A stretch of DNA of 45,843 nt from Bacteroidales bacterium (GTDB lineage Bacteria; Bacteroidota; Bacteroidia; Bacteroidales; F082). Shown here in pieces: positions 7,532 through 16,130 of this stretch. The stretch covers positions 1-45,843 of the forward strand of contig JAFZKP010000012.1 in NCBI GenBank assembly GCA_017553625.1. The letters run 5' to 3'. The notes under the pieces were generated by a model, which searched no databases, was not told the origin of the DNA, and saw nothing but the letters and a program-made list of their open reading frames with translations. Both the position numbers and the translations under genes were made by a program. Numbering within the stretch: the stretch's first letter is position 1; each line of letters begins with the position of its first letter.

Positions 7532-10492
7532 ATGAAGAAAGTTGTTTTTATATTATTGGTGATTATCATGTCATTAGCTGCCCAAGCACAGCATTTTGAC
7601 GGTTTGTTTTCACATAATAAAAACAATAACAACATCGAACTCGACATCACTAAAATAAGGCTTTTTGAGCACAGGGTTCACTTCATTTACACATTGACTT
7701 TCGACGAGCGTTTCAATATTTCGACAAGCAGCGATGGCGGTATTTTCATTATTAGTCCGAGCAAGAATCTTGAAGAAACAAGTCTTATCGACGCTTTCGA
7801 TTCATTTTGCAAAGAAGAGTTTGAGGTTTTTGAAGGGATGTCGAAAGACGAGTCGGGTTTTCTTTTCAATGAATGGAAGACAGCGTTGCCAGAATCATAC
7901 GTCACGTCATTGATGATGGACATTTATGTCAGGAGCAGGCAGAACAACTTATGCGCAAATGCCGACCCGTTCTGCACCGACAACGGTCAATACAGGTTCC
8001 CGGCAGGCGTTGACGCTGGCAGTGGTGAGGTCGGACCATTCTACGACTGTTTGAGCTCGACACCCAATCCTGCGTGGTATTACATGAGAATCGGCAATCC
8101 GGGATCTATTACCATTAATATGTTCAGCGAGCCGAGCAAAGACATCGACTTCTGTTGCTGGGGTCCGTTCACCGACCCGGTAGAGCCATGTCCCACCGGC
8201 TTGATTGCAAGCAAAGTAGTAAGTTGCAGCTATTCATCAAGTTATGAGGAAAACTGTTTGATTCCGCAAACGTCCATGACAGGAGAATACTACATCCTTG
8301 TCATCACCAACTATTCAAACGCCGCGTGCAACATCACCTTCAGCAAGACTGCAGGTTCCGGAACCACGGACTGTTCCATCATGCCGCCGATTTTATGGTA
8401 TGAGAACGCTTGTTACGGCAACACGCTGCAATTGAGCGCACAGGAGATGAATGGCGCGACGTATTCATGGACGGGTCCCAACGGATTCACATCCACATTG
8501 CGCGAGCCGTCAATACCAAACGTGACCTTCAGCAACTCGGGGACATATTCATGTTCCATCACCGTGGGTGGACAAGCCAGCGACCCGATGAGCATCATAA
8601 TAGACATTCTCCCGACGCTTAACGCCGATTTCTCAAACGACAACGACATCTATGTAGATATACCAGCCCATTTCACTGGATCCGAGACGACTACCCCATC
8701 AGGACATAACAACGCCATAACGGAACGTGTCTGGGATTTCGGTGACGGCACTCCCACGGCATCAGGTGCCAATGTGACGCACACATACAGCGCTACAGGC
8801 ACATATACTGTGACATACACGATAAAAGCCGAGAACCAGTCGGGAGCCGTTTGTGAAGACGTCAAGACAAAGACGATAACTGTTGGCGAGGTCTTGAACG
8901 CCACAGCTACGATAGCCGACGACGAGATCTGTGAAGGCAGCTCCACCACCGTCACGGCAAACGTCACAGGAGGCAATGGCGCGGGTTCATACACTTATTC
9001 GTGGCAGCCGGCGTCAGCTGTCGACAACCCGAATGCCGCCACCACCACCGTCCATCCGTCGACATCCACGACCTTTGTGTGTACTGTCAGCGACGGACAT
9101 TCCACACTGAGGCCGCAAGTGAGCCTTACTGTAAACCCTGCGCAAGACGATATTCACACTATTTCAGTATGCCCGAGCGAGCTCCCATTTATACTCGAGC
9201 TGCCCGACGGGACAACGGAAGCGTTTAACGAAGAGACTGGTCCCAACGGATGGCGCAAGACGGTGCAGGACCAAAATGGCTGCAACGTGAACGTGATACT
9301 TTATCTCACGATAAACGACATCGTTGAAAACGTGATGACAATAGAGCGATGTGACGAGCCTTATACTTTTATCGATAACGGAATAGTCATCAAGACACTC
9401 GAAAACACATGCGTCTTCGACTCGGTTTATCCTTTCGGCGACTGCCAGAAACATATCACCATCTATTTCACGAGAAACAGCATCTACGATGAGAATTATG
9501 AAGGCGAATACGTCTCCGACAACTATCCCGAGCCGCATTGTTACACATACACGTGGACAAACGGCATCACATACGACTCACATGGTGACTATCCTTGGAC
9601 GTTCTCATCCGAAAGCGGATGCGACAGCCTTGTAACACTTCATCTTGACGAGCACAACCTCAGTTTCCTTATCGACGGACCTGTACCGCAGCAAACCATC
9701 GATACTTGTAAAAACAGCTCGGGATATTTCCTCTGGGGTGGAGAAACGGGAAAAAGGATTTATTTCGGCGACACCATCAGCGGCTCAAGATACGACTCCC
9801 TGTTTGTCGGCGCTACCGCCCAAGGCTGTGACAGCATCGGGCATCTGTTCATCAAGTTGTACAGTCATCCGCATGTGAACAGCGATCTTAAAGGCAAGAA
9901 TCTGGTGACCCCTGGAGTCGGATATATGTCTTACATTTATGAGTATTACATCCAAGACCTTTACGGAGCCGGCATTGAGAATGACCATCCTGCTGATTAC
10001 CAATGGGAGATTTTCAGTTTCTACGACACACCAAACCGTTTAAATCCTGGAGTTGAAGATAATTTTGAGTCATCATGGTTTGTCCATCCCGATGAAAACA
10101 ACAGATACAGGGCACTTGTTTATGTCAATGAAGAAGGCAACGCACTTTTGAAATGCTCCATCACAACGATATGCGGCACCATCACGACAAGCAAGTTCAT
10201 CTACACTGAAGGATGGCAAGAAGGTGAATCATTGGATGAAAACAGCTTTGAAAACATGATTAGCATCTTCCCCAACCCTACCGATGGGGATTTATATATA
10301 GGATGCAAAAAATCTTTCATTTTCCCTGCAATCATCAGCATTTACAGCTATAATGGCGCTTTGGTCGATGAGTTTTACGCCAACAGCGAACTCACACAAT
10401 ATTCGACAAACGGACTGTCGAACGGATTGTATTTCATCAGGATTTCAGGAAAAGACTTTGTGGTGACAAAGAAATTTGTGATTAACAGATAG
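7532..10492 (+). CDS. Large multidomain T9SS cargo protein with Ig/PKD-like and Cys-rich modules
   Basis: A 986-residue secreted protein, probably surface-exposed and adhesin-like; no enzyme motif is visible. In order: signal peptide (1-20, ending AQAQ), a unique N-terminal region, a Cys-rich domain at about 140-285 (CTDNGQYRFPAG ... STPNPAWYYMRI), an Ig-like domain at about 285-355, a PKD domain near 400 (VWDFGDGTP ... HTYSATGTYTVTY), a second Ig/PKD-like domain with many Thr/Ser at about 450-535, then several modules of 50-80 residues each built around GC(D/N) and alternating strands (GCDSLVTLHL, GCDSIGHLFI), and a type A T9SS sorting domain from about 909 (FPNPTDGDLYIG ... LSNGLYFIRI ... 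KKFVINR). Its stop codon touches the stop of the convergent gene, with no terminator hairpin between them. Confidence 0.82.
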   Translation: MKKVVFILLVIIMSLAAQAQHFDGLFSHNKNNNNIELDITKIRLFEHRVHFIYTLTFDERFNISTSSDGGIFIISPSKNLEETSLIDAFDSFCKEEFEVFEGMSKDESGFLFNEWKTALPESYVTSLMMDIYVRSRQNNLCANADPFCTDNGQYRFPAGVDAGSGEVGPFYDCLSSTPNPAWYYMRIGNPGSITINMFSEPSKDIDFCCWGPFTDPVEPCPTGLIASKVVSCSYSSSYEENCLIPQTSMTGEYYILVITNYSNAACNITFSKTAGSGTTDCSIMPPILWYENACYGNTLQLSAQEMNGATYSWTGPNGFTSTLREPSIPNVTFSNSGTYSCSITVGGQASDPMSIIIDILPTLNADFSNDNDIYVDIPAHFTGSETTTPSGHNNAITERVWDFGDGTPTASGANVTHTYSATGTYTVTYTIKAENQSGAVCEDVKTKTITVGEVLNATATIADDEICEGSSTTVTANVTGGNGAGSYTYSWQPASAVDNPNAATTTVHPSTSTTFVCTVSDGHSTLRPQVSLTVNPAQDDIHTISVCPSELPFILELPDGTTEAFNEETGPNGWRKTVQDQNGCNVNVILYLTINDIVENVMTIERCDEPYTFIDNGIVIKTLENTCVFDSVYPFGDCQKHITIYFTRNSIYDENYEGEYVSDNYPEPHCYTYTWTNGITYDSHGDYPWTFSSESGCDSLVTLHLDEHNLSFLIDGPVPQQTIDTCKNSSGYFLWGGETGKRIYFGDTISGSRYDSLFVGATAQGCDSIGHLFIKLYSHPHVNSDLKGKNLVTPGVGYMSYIYEYYIQDLYGAGIENDHPADYQWEIFSFYDTPNRLNPGVEDNFESSWFVHPDENNRYRALVYVNEEGNALLKCSITTICGTITTSKFIYTEGWQEGESLDENSFENMISIFPNPTDGDLYIGCKKSFIFPAIISIYSYNGALVDEFYANSELTQYSTNGLSNGLYFIRISGKDFVVTKKFVINR

Positions 10493-11293
10493 CTAAAACC
10501 AGCTTCTACAAGGGTCATTATCAATCTTCGCCTTCAACGGGAATCCGAAACTTATCATAAACTCAAGCCCTCTGTTCTTTCGTGTTTCATCTTTGTCAAA
10601 CGAATAAGCATACACATCAACGGGAACGCCATTTGTCTTGCTGAAAGTGTTCATCAGCCCGAAGTTATATCCGCCGTCAACTTTCACAAAAAAATCGTAT
10701 GTCATCGTCTGGATTTTATATCTTACACCGAGGCCTGCAAGCACACTGAAATCGAATGTGGCAATGACAGCATCTGACTTTGAAATATCCACCGACTGGT
10801 ATGGCAGCTGACCGTCAGGAAACGTTTTTGAGATATTGCCGCCATAACAAAAAGCCATATCCGCCGCAACGAAAACATACGGATTCAGATTGTAAGCCTT
10901 ATAAAAATAACATGTGACAGGAATTCTTATGTCGAAATACTTCGCCTCTATCTCATCGGTTTCCTTGATATAACCCCTATAATCGAAGGTTTTGCTCATT
11001 CCCCTCGTGACAAACATCAGCTCCGCTCCAACAGAAAGACCAGGAAAATAACTTATCGGATATTCGATAAAAGCGCCGAAACCAGGATTGACGACACTAT
11101 TACCTGGAAGCTTGTTGTATTGCTCGTTTGAAAACACCATATTATACGATGTCATGCCTCCTTTAATTCCGGCAATGACCGGAACTGTAGAATGATGACG
11201 CGGTTTGTATCCGAAACCGTAATTCCATTGCGCTTCCAACTGGCAAACTGCCATCAGCAAAAAGAACAATATGAACAACAGCCTCTTCATCAT
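10493..11293 (-). CDS. PorT-like outer-membrane beta-barrel protein
   Basis: A 266-residue protein with a signal peptide (MMKRLLFILFFLLMAVCQLEAQ) and then alternating amphipathic strands with glycine turns (GIKGGMTSYNMVF, NPGFGAFIEYPISYFPGLSVGAELMFVTRGMS, YFDIRIPVTCYF, LAGLGVRYKI), the build of the outer-membrane beta-barrel (PorT-like) family of Bacteroidetes. It ends with a short Cys-containing tail (NDPCRSWF) rather than the usual aromatic barrel end alone. Ligand or partner is unknown. It lies 9 bases behind a lipoprotein gene and may form an envelope pair with it. A second ATG at 11290 is possible. Its stop codon is directly adjacent to that of the preceding plus-strand gene (TAGCTA across the junction). 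Confidence 0.75.
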   Translation of the reverse strand: MMKRLLFILFFLLMAVCQLEAQWNYGFGYKPRHHSTVPVIAGIKGGMTSYNMVFSNEQYNKLPGNSVVNPGFGAFIEYPISYFPGLSVGAELMFVTRGMSKTFDYRGYIKETDEIEAKYFDIRIPVTCYFYKAYNLNPYVFVAADMAFCYGGNISKTFPDGQLPYQSVDISKSDAVIATFDFSVLAGLGVRYKIQTMTYDFFVKVDGGYNFGLMNTFSKTNGVPVDVYAYSFDKDETRKNRGLEFMISFGFPLKAKIDNDPCRSWF

Positions 11294-11302
11294 ATCATTC
11301 CT

Positions 11303-12043
11303 TTAAAAATCCCAGCCCCAATGAACCCTATCGGCAACTCCATCCTTATCGTAATAAAACCTCTGGCCGTCGACAAGCAGATAATAATCTATTCCTTCGA
11401 CATCTTTTCTGCCTTTTATCAGGCTCCATCTTCTGATGTTGGCAATTCCTCCCTCGGGATGATTCTCATCAGGTTGGCACAACGTCCCAGTAATAAAATT
11501 GCTGTAATAATACTCGATGCCAGTATCGCCAGATGGCTCTGTCACGTCGAAACACAATGTGAAATCACCTGTTGCGCCATTGCCATAGATATATGCGGTA
11601 TCGGTGACATATCTAGGTTTGTAGCTGTTAGGAGTGGTATCATTACATATGCTATACAGCACCCTTGCGATACCATTTTTCTGGTCTTTAATACTGATGA
11701 AGATAAATTTGTTCTGAACCATAATATCGTCATCGTAAGGATAAGGTTTTTCTACGCCGTAGACGCTAATCCATTCATTACCGCCGCCGAACTTGCCGTT
11801 GATGAGATATTCGCCAGTGATATCAGGAGGAAACGAACCCTCATGTACTGGAAAATCGTAACCTGGAGCCAGCTGTGGCCACAAATCACGATAATGTTTA
11901 GGATAAATCCGGTCGATAGTCTTCATGTAACTCTCGCTGCCGAGAGCGACAATCGTGTCGTGGTTGTCTTTCTTACATCCAGGAAATGACAGAATGACAA
12001 TCAGCAGCACGAGACATAACAAACCGGATTTATCGCCTCGCAT
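11303..12043 (-). CDS. Lipoprotein of unknown function
   Basis: A 246-residue protein with a lipoprotein signal: MRGDKSGLLCLVLLIVILSF, then P-G and the lipidated Cys23, followed by KKDN. The lipobox (F-P-G-C) is loose but acceptable for this phylum. The Lys/Asp-rich residues after the cysteine resemble surface-export signals known in Bacteroidetes, so it may be on the outer face; this is inference. The mature part is rich in Tyr, Asp and Gly and ends in a YYLLVDGQRFYYDKDGVADR strand region. I recognise no enzymatic motif. It lies 4 bases after alaS and 9 bases before the PorT-like gene, so all three are probably one transcript. Confidence 0.72.
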   Translation of the reverse strand: MRGDKSGLLCLVLLIVILSFPGCKKDNHDTIVALGSESYMKTIDRIYPKHYRDLWPQLAPGYDFPVHEGSFPPDITGEYLINGKFGGGNEWISVYGVEKPYPYDDDIMVQNKFIFISIKDQKNGIARVLYSICNDTTPNSYKPRYVTDTAYIYGNGATGDFTLCFDVTEPSGDTGIEYYYSNFITGTLCQPDENHPEGGIANIRRWSLIKGRKDVEGIDYYLLVDGQRFYYDKDGVADRVHWGWDF

Positions 12044-12047
12044 GATA

Positions 12048-14666
12048 TTATTTAAAATAATTTTTCAAAATCTCGACTGCCTTGTCGATGCCGTTGGCGT
12101 TTTTGCCGCCTGCTGTTGCGAGAGTCTTCTGTCCACCGCCGCCGCCTTGAATCTCTTTGGCAGCCTCACGCACCATGGCACCGGCGTCCATCTTATTCGC
12201 GTCGACAAGAGACTGAGGAAGCATCACGCACAGGGCTGGCTTGTCTTCAAACACGCCGCCGAGAACCGTGATGGCTTCAGCGTCGATGTCTTTCAGTGCA
12301 GAAGCGATGTTACGCATCTGGTTCATGTCGGCGTCAATGCGGGCTACCACCAATTTGTGTCCTTGCCACTCTGCAGCGTTGCTATAAGCGTTTTTAGCGT
12401 CGGACACTGCCTGTGCCACCATCATCGCCTCAATCTTCTTCTGAAGCATGTTGTTTTGCGCAGCAAGCGTCTCCACCGCCTTCACCACGTCGCCTGAAGA
12501 CTTCACGAGACCTTTAATCTTATTAAGCGTATCGATTTGATTGTCAAGGTAGTTGATGACAGCCTCGCCCGTTATCGCTTCGATGCGGCGCACTCCGGCG
12601 GCGATAGCGCTTTCTGTCAATATCTTGAACGCTCCGATGCGTCCTGTCGACGGGATATGTGTGCCGCCGCATAGCTCACACGAGTAGCCTTCACCGAATT
12701 TCACTACGCGCACCTTGTCGCCGTATTTCTCGCCGAACAACGCCATCGCGCCCATATTACGAGCCTCGTCAATAGGCACGTCGACAGCGGTCTCGTTCTT
12801 CAAATCTTCCCTAATCTTCTGGTTCACAATCGTTTCGACCTTACGAATCTCCTCGTCGCTCATCTTGGCGAAATGGCTGAAGTCGAAACGCAGACGCTCG
12901 TCATCGACCATTGAGCCCTTCTGCTCGACATGGGTTCCGAGAACCTGACGAAGGGCAGCATGCATCAAATGGGTCGCGGTGTGGTTAGCCTCGATTTTAA
13001 TACGACGTTCAGCGTCAACTTTCGCCGTAAACACCGCCTCTGGCTGTTGTGGTAGCATGTCAGTGATATGGATGCTGAGGTCGTTTTCCTTAACGGTATT
13101 GACGACGTGAATAGTCTCGTTTTCCGACACCAACACGCCATTGTCACCGACCTGTCCGCCCATCTCGGCATAGAACGGCGTCTTGTCGAGAACGATTTCG
13201 AAATGCTTCTTACCTTTCGCCACGACTTCCCTGAATTTCAATATCTTAGACTGGCATTCCATCGTCTCGTAGCCGACAAAGCAAGTAGGTTTGTCTTCAT
13301 GCACGAGCTCAACCCAGTCGCCCGACATCTTCTCGGCAGCCTTGCGTGAGCGGTTTTTCTGTTCTTCAAGATTAGCGTTGAATCCGTTCATGTCCACTTC
13401 AAGACCTTTCTCTTCCGCCATGAGGTTTGTCAAGTCGACAGGGAAACCGTAGGTGTCGAAGAGTTCGAAAGCGAAAGCGCCGTCGATGAGTTTTGCGCCT
13501 TTGTTCTGCTCCACATAATTCTCAAAACGCTTGATTCCCAATGATAAAGTTCTCAAGAACGAAGCTTCCTCCTCGTAAATCACCTTTGACACGAGAGTCT
13601 GCTGGGCTTTTATCTCAGGATACTGCTCGCCCATCTCGTTCACGAGAACTGGAAGCAGGTTATACACAAACGGCTCAGTAAATTTGAGGAAAGTGTATCC
13701 ATAACGCACCGCGCGGCGTAAAATTCGGCGTATCACATAGCCCGCGCCGTTGTTCGACGGCAGCTGTCCGTCGGTGATGGCGAAGCTGACAGCACGCAGA
13801 TGGTCGGCGACGACGCGCATTGCGACGTCAGCCTGCTCGTTCTTGCCGTATTCGATACCTGAAAGTCGTGAAATCTCATTGATTATTGGTGTGAACACAT
13901 CAGTGTCGTAGTTCGATTTCTTGCCCTGCATCACGCGGACGAGACGTTCGAAGCCCATTCCAGTGTCGACATGTTTTGCAGGAAGGTCGACGAGGCTGCC
14001 GTTGGCGAGACGGTTATATTGCATGAACACGAGGTTCCAAATCTCAATAACTTCCGGGTCGTCTTTGTTCACGAGGTCGCGGCCGTTGATTTTCTTGCGT
14101 GCCTCGTCGTCGCGGATGTCGATGTGAATCTCCGAGCACGGTCCGCAAGGTCCGGTCTCGCCCATCTCCCAGAAATTGTCTTTCTTCGAGCCGTAGATGA
14201 TTCTCGATTCATCGACATGTTCTTTCCAAAATTCGTATGCTTCGTTATCTGGTGCCATGCCGTCTTTCTCATCGCCGCCAAACACCGTAACATAGAGCTT
14301 GTCCTTGTCTATCTTCATCACTTCCGTAAGGAACTCCCAGCCCCAAGCAATAGCCTCCTTCTTGAAATAATCGCCGAACGACCAGTTTCCCATCATCTCG
14401 AACATGGTGTGATGGTATGTGTCGCGACCCACTTCCTCAAGGTCATTGTGCTTGCCAGAAACCCTCAGGCATTTCTGTATATCGGTGACGCGAGGAGCCT
14501 TGCGCGGGTTGTTTCCCAAGAAGACATCCTTGAACTGGTTCATGCCGGCGTTGGTAAACATCAAAGTCGGGTCATTTTTCACAACAATCGGTGCTGAAGG
14601 CACAATCAGATGCTGTTTTGACTCAAAAAATTCCAAAAAACTCTTGCGAATTTCGTTTGCTTTCAT
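12048..14666 (-). CDS. alaS: Alanyl-tRNA synthetase
   Basis: Charges tRNA-Ala with alanine and edits mischarged Ser/Gly. The 872-residue length is normal. Visible domains: class II catalytic core (motif 1 at the N-terminus with PSAPIVVKNDPTLMFTNAGM, motif 2 around YHHTMFEMMGNWSFGDYF), tRNA-recognition helices, the editing domain with HTATHL at about 558 and CELCGGTHIPSTGRIG at about 667 supplying the Zn ligands, and the C-terminal DHHA1-like C-Ala domain ending GGGGGQKTLATAGGK. All key residues are present. It is the first gene of a minus-strand unit and is divergent from the M23 peptidase gene; a TAAATTTG box sits in the shared gap. Confidence 0.97.
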   Translation of the reverse strand: MKANEIRKSFLEFFESKQHLIVPSAPIVVKNDPTLMFTNAGMNQFKDVFLGNNPRKAPRVTDIQKCLRVSGKHNDLEEVGRDTYHHTMFEMMGNWSFGDYFKKEAIAWGWEFLTEVMKIDKDKLYVTVFGGDEKDGMAPDNEAYEFWKEHVDESRIIYGSKKDNFWEMGETGPCGPCSEIHIDIRDDEARKKINGRDLVNKDDPEVIEIWNLVFMQYNRLANGSLVDLPAKHVDTGMGFERLVRVMQGKKSNYDTDVFTPIINEISRLSGIEYGKNEQADVAMRVVADHLRAVSFAITDGQLPSNNGAGYVIRRILRRAVRYGYTFLKFTEPFVYNLLPVLVNEMGEQYPEIKAQQTLVSKVIYEEEASFLRTLSLGIKRFENYVEQNKGAKLIDGAFAFELFDTYGFPVDLTNLMAEEKGLEVDMNGFNANLEEQKNRSRKAAEKMSGDWVELVHEDKPTCFVGYETMECQSKILKFREVVAKGKKHFEIVLDKTPFYAEMGGQVGDNGVLVSENETIHVVNTVKENDLSIHITDMLPQQPEAVFTAKVDAERRIKIEANHTATHLMHAALRQVLGTHVEQKGSMVDDERLRFDFSHFAKMSDEEIRKVETIVNQKIREDLKNETAVDVPIDEARNMGAMALFGEKYGDKVRVVKFGEGYSCELCGGTHIPSTGRIGAFKILTESAIAAGVRRIEAITGEAVINYLDNQIDTLNKIKGLVKSSGDVVKAVETLAAQNNMLQKKIEAMMVAQAVSDAKNAYSNAAEWQGHKLVVARIDADMNQMRNIASALKDIDAEAITVLGGVFEDKPALCVMLPQSLVDANKMDAGAMVREAAKEIQGGGGGQKTLATAGGKNANGIDKAVEILKNYFK

Positions 14667-14705
14667 CTCTATTTTTAATTTTTCTTTTATTTTTCAACAA
14701 AAAAG

Positions 14706-14736
14706 TTTGCAAATTTAACAAATTTTAGTAATTTTG
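14706..14736 (+). promoter_or_regulatory. Promoter of the M23-merR unit
   Basis: TTTG at 14706-14709, a 19-base spacer, and TAATTTTG followed by C at 14729-14736 match both boxes of the Bacteroidetes consensus. Transcription would start near 14743, about 43 bases before the ATG at 14786. Confidence 0.65.
14710..14717 (-). promoter_or_regulatory. -7 box of alaS
   Basis: Read on the minus strand this is TAAATTTG followed by C, a consensus -7 box about 43 bases upstream of the alaS ATG. No well-spaced TTG was found. It lies within the spacer of the opposing M23 promoter, so the two promoters overlap. Confidence 0.38.
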
Positions 14737-14785
14737 CGCATCAAAAACATAAATAAAATTTTTCGTAATAGGAAAAAAGGGAATA

Positions 14786-15757
14786 ATGGCAAAAAGAAAG
14801 TTTATATATAACCCTCAAACGCTTGATTATGAAGAATATAAGCTCTCGGGCGGAAAGCGTTTGGGCAGGTTTTTGCTATATATTTTCACTGCCGGCATCT
14901 TAGGTTTTTCTGTTGTGGCTCTTATCGAGAAAACCATCGGCTCGCCAAAAGAACACATGCAGGCACGAGAAATTGAGTTTTTGCAGCTCCAATATGACAT
15001 CTTAAACGACAAAATCAGCAACATCGACGCTCTTTTGGGCGAGATGCAGGATCGTGACGATAACATCTACCGTATGATTTTCGAGGCGGAGCCTATCCCG
15101 TCGTCGATAAGAAAGGCGGGTTATGGCGGAACCAACCGTTACGAGGCGCTGAACGGATATGAGAATTCGGAAGTCGTAAAAGAAACGGCAAAGAAAATAG
15201 ACATTATCGAGAGTCAACTGTACGTGCAGTCGAAGTCATTTGACGACGTTTACAACATGGCAACAAGAAAAGCCGACATGTTAAGCTGCATCCCCGCCAT
15301 CATGCCGGTCAAAAACATGGACATCTACAGGATTTCGTCAAGCTTCGGATACAGAACCGACCCGTTTTACAAGGTTCAGAAATTCCATGGCGGCATGGAC
15401 TTCAGCGCTCCTATTGGTACTCCTATCTACTGCACCGGAGACGGCGTTGTGGAACGCGTGACGATTGGCAACAACGGCTACGGCAACAATGTTGTCGTGA
15501 ACCACGGCTTCGGCTATAAGACACGTTACGCCCACCTTGACGCGTCACTTGTAAAAGTCGGACAGAAAGTCAAGAGAGGCGAGAAGATAGCTCTCGTGGG
15601 CAACAGCGGAAAGTCGACGGCACCGCATCTGCATTATGAAGTGATAAAGAGCAACAAAACCATAAATCCTGTCAACTTCTTCTTCAACGACCTCACTCCT
15701 GAAGAATACGACAAGATTCTGGAATTGTCGGAGAAACCCTCAATGACAATGGATTAA
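14786..15757 (+). CDS. M23-family (LytM-type) metallopeptidase, membrane-anchored
   Basis: Peptidoglycan-directed peptidase-like protein of 323 residues. It has a short cytoplasmic N-terminus, one membrane segment at about 28-47, a coiled-coil region at about 60-150 and a C-terminal M23 domain from about 185. The zinc ligands are intact: His201 and Asp205 (HGGMD) and His283 of the HLH motif at 281-283, with His250 (YAH) as the further active-site histidine. So it may be an active endopeptidase cleaving cross-links in the wall. N-terminal coiled coil plus M23 is the layout of cell-separation and elongation hydrolases and of their regulators. It is two bases from the merR-like gene, and I recall the alaS-M23-MerR neighbourhood as common in Bacteroidetes. 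Confidence 0.9.
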   Translation: MAKRKFIYNPQTLDYEEYKLSGGKRLGRFLLYIFTAGILGFSVVALIEKTIGSPKEHMQAREIEFLQLQYDILNDKISNIDALLGEMQDRDDNIYRMIFEAEPIPSSIRKAGYGGTNRYEALNGYENSEVVKETAKKIDIIESQLYVQSKSFDDVYNMATRKADMLSCIPAIMPVKNMDIYRISSSFGYRTDPFYKVQKFHGGMDFSAPIGTPIYCTGDGVVERVTIGNNGYGNNVVVNHGFGYKTRYAHLDASLVKVGQKVKRGEKIALVGNSGKSTAPHLHYEVIKSNKTINPVNFFFNDLTPEEYDKILELSEKPSMTMD

Positions 15758-15759
15758 TC

Positions 15760-16101
15760 ATGGAAGTCAAGAAGCTATATTATCGAATCGGCGAAGTGGC
15801 GGAGATGTTCAATGTGAACACCTCGACGATACGTTATTGGGAAAGCGAGTTTGATGTGCTTCGTCCGCGCAAGAGCACCAAAGGCAACAGGCTTTTCACT
15901 GAACGCGACATGCGCTATCTCCAGATAATTTACCAGCTTGTGAAGGTTAAAGGATACACCATCCAAGGGGCAAAAGACGCCATGAAGACCAAATTCGACA
16001 AACTCGAGGAAAACGCCACCCTGATGCGGACACTCACCCACACCAGAGAGTTTCTTGTTGATTTGGACCAACAGCTGGCAGAGAAACAGAAAAACATGTA
16101 G
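15760..16101 (+). CDS. MerR-family transcriptional regulator
   Basis: A 113-residue DNA-binding protein. The N-terminal MerR winged helix-turn-helix is clear: YRIGEVAEMFNVNTSTIRYWESEF at about 8-31, then the wing with RLFTERDMRYLQIIYQLVKVKGYTI. A short helical tail of about 35 residues follows, too short for a ligand-binding domain and without the cysteines of metal-sensing MerR proteins, so the signal it answers to is unknown. It is coupled to the M23 gene with a 2-base gap, which suggests control of, or with, envelope functions. Its stop codon lies at the edge of a palindromic element. Confidence 0.9.
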   Translation: MEVKKLYYRIGEVAEMFNVNTSTIRYWESEFDVLRPRKSTKGNRLFTERDMRYLQIIYQLVKVKGYTIQGAKDAMKTKFDKLEENATLMRTLTHTREFLVDLDQQLAEKQKNM

Positions 16102-16127
16102 GGACAAGGCAGCCTTGTCCCTACTGG
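16101..16127. repeat. 27-base palindromic element, copy 1
   Basis: GGGACAAGGC-A-GCCTTGTCCC is a near-perfect palindrome followed by TACTGG. A second copy is on the minus strand at 29976-30002 and matches at 25 of 27 positions. Here it lies between convergent genes (merR stop at 16101, hldD stop at 16131) and could act as a two-way terminator, although there is no T-run after it. Confidence 0.7.
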
Positions 16128-16130
16128 ATA

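Noticed and set aside
16101-16121. Palindrome as a classical intrinsic terminator
   Set aside because: There is no T-run on either side and a related copy lies within a same-strand operon, so a repeat element is the safer call.
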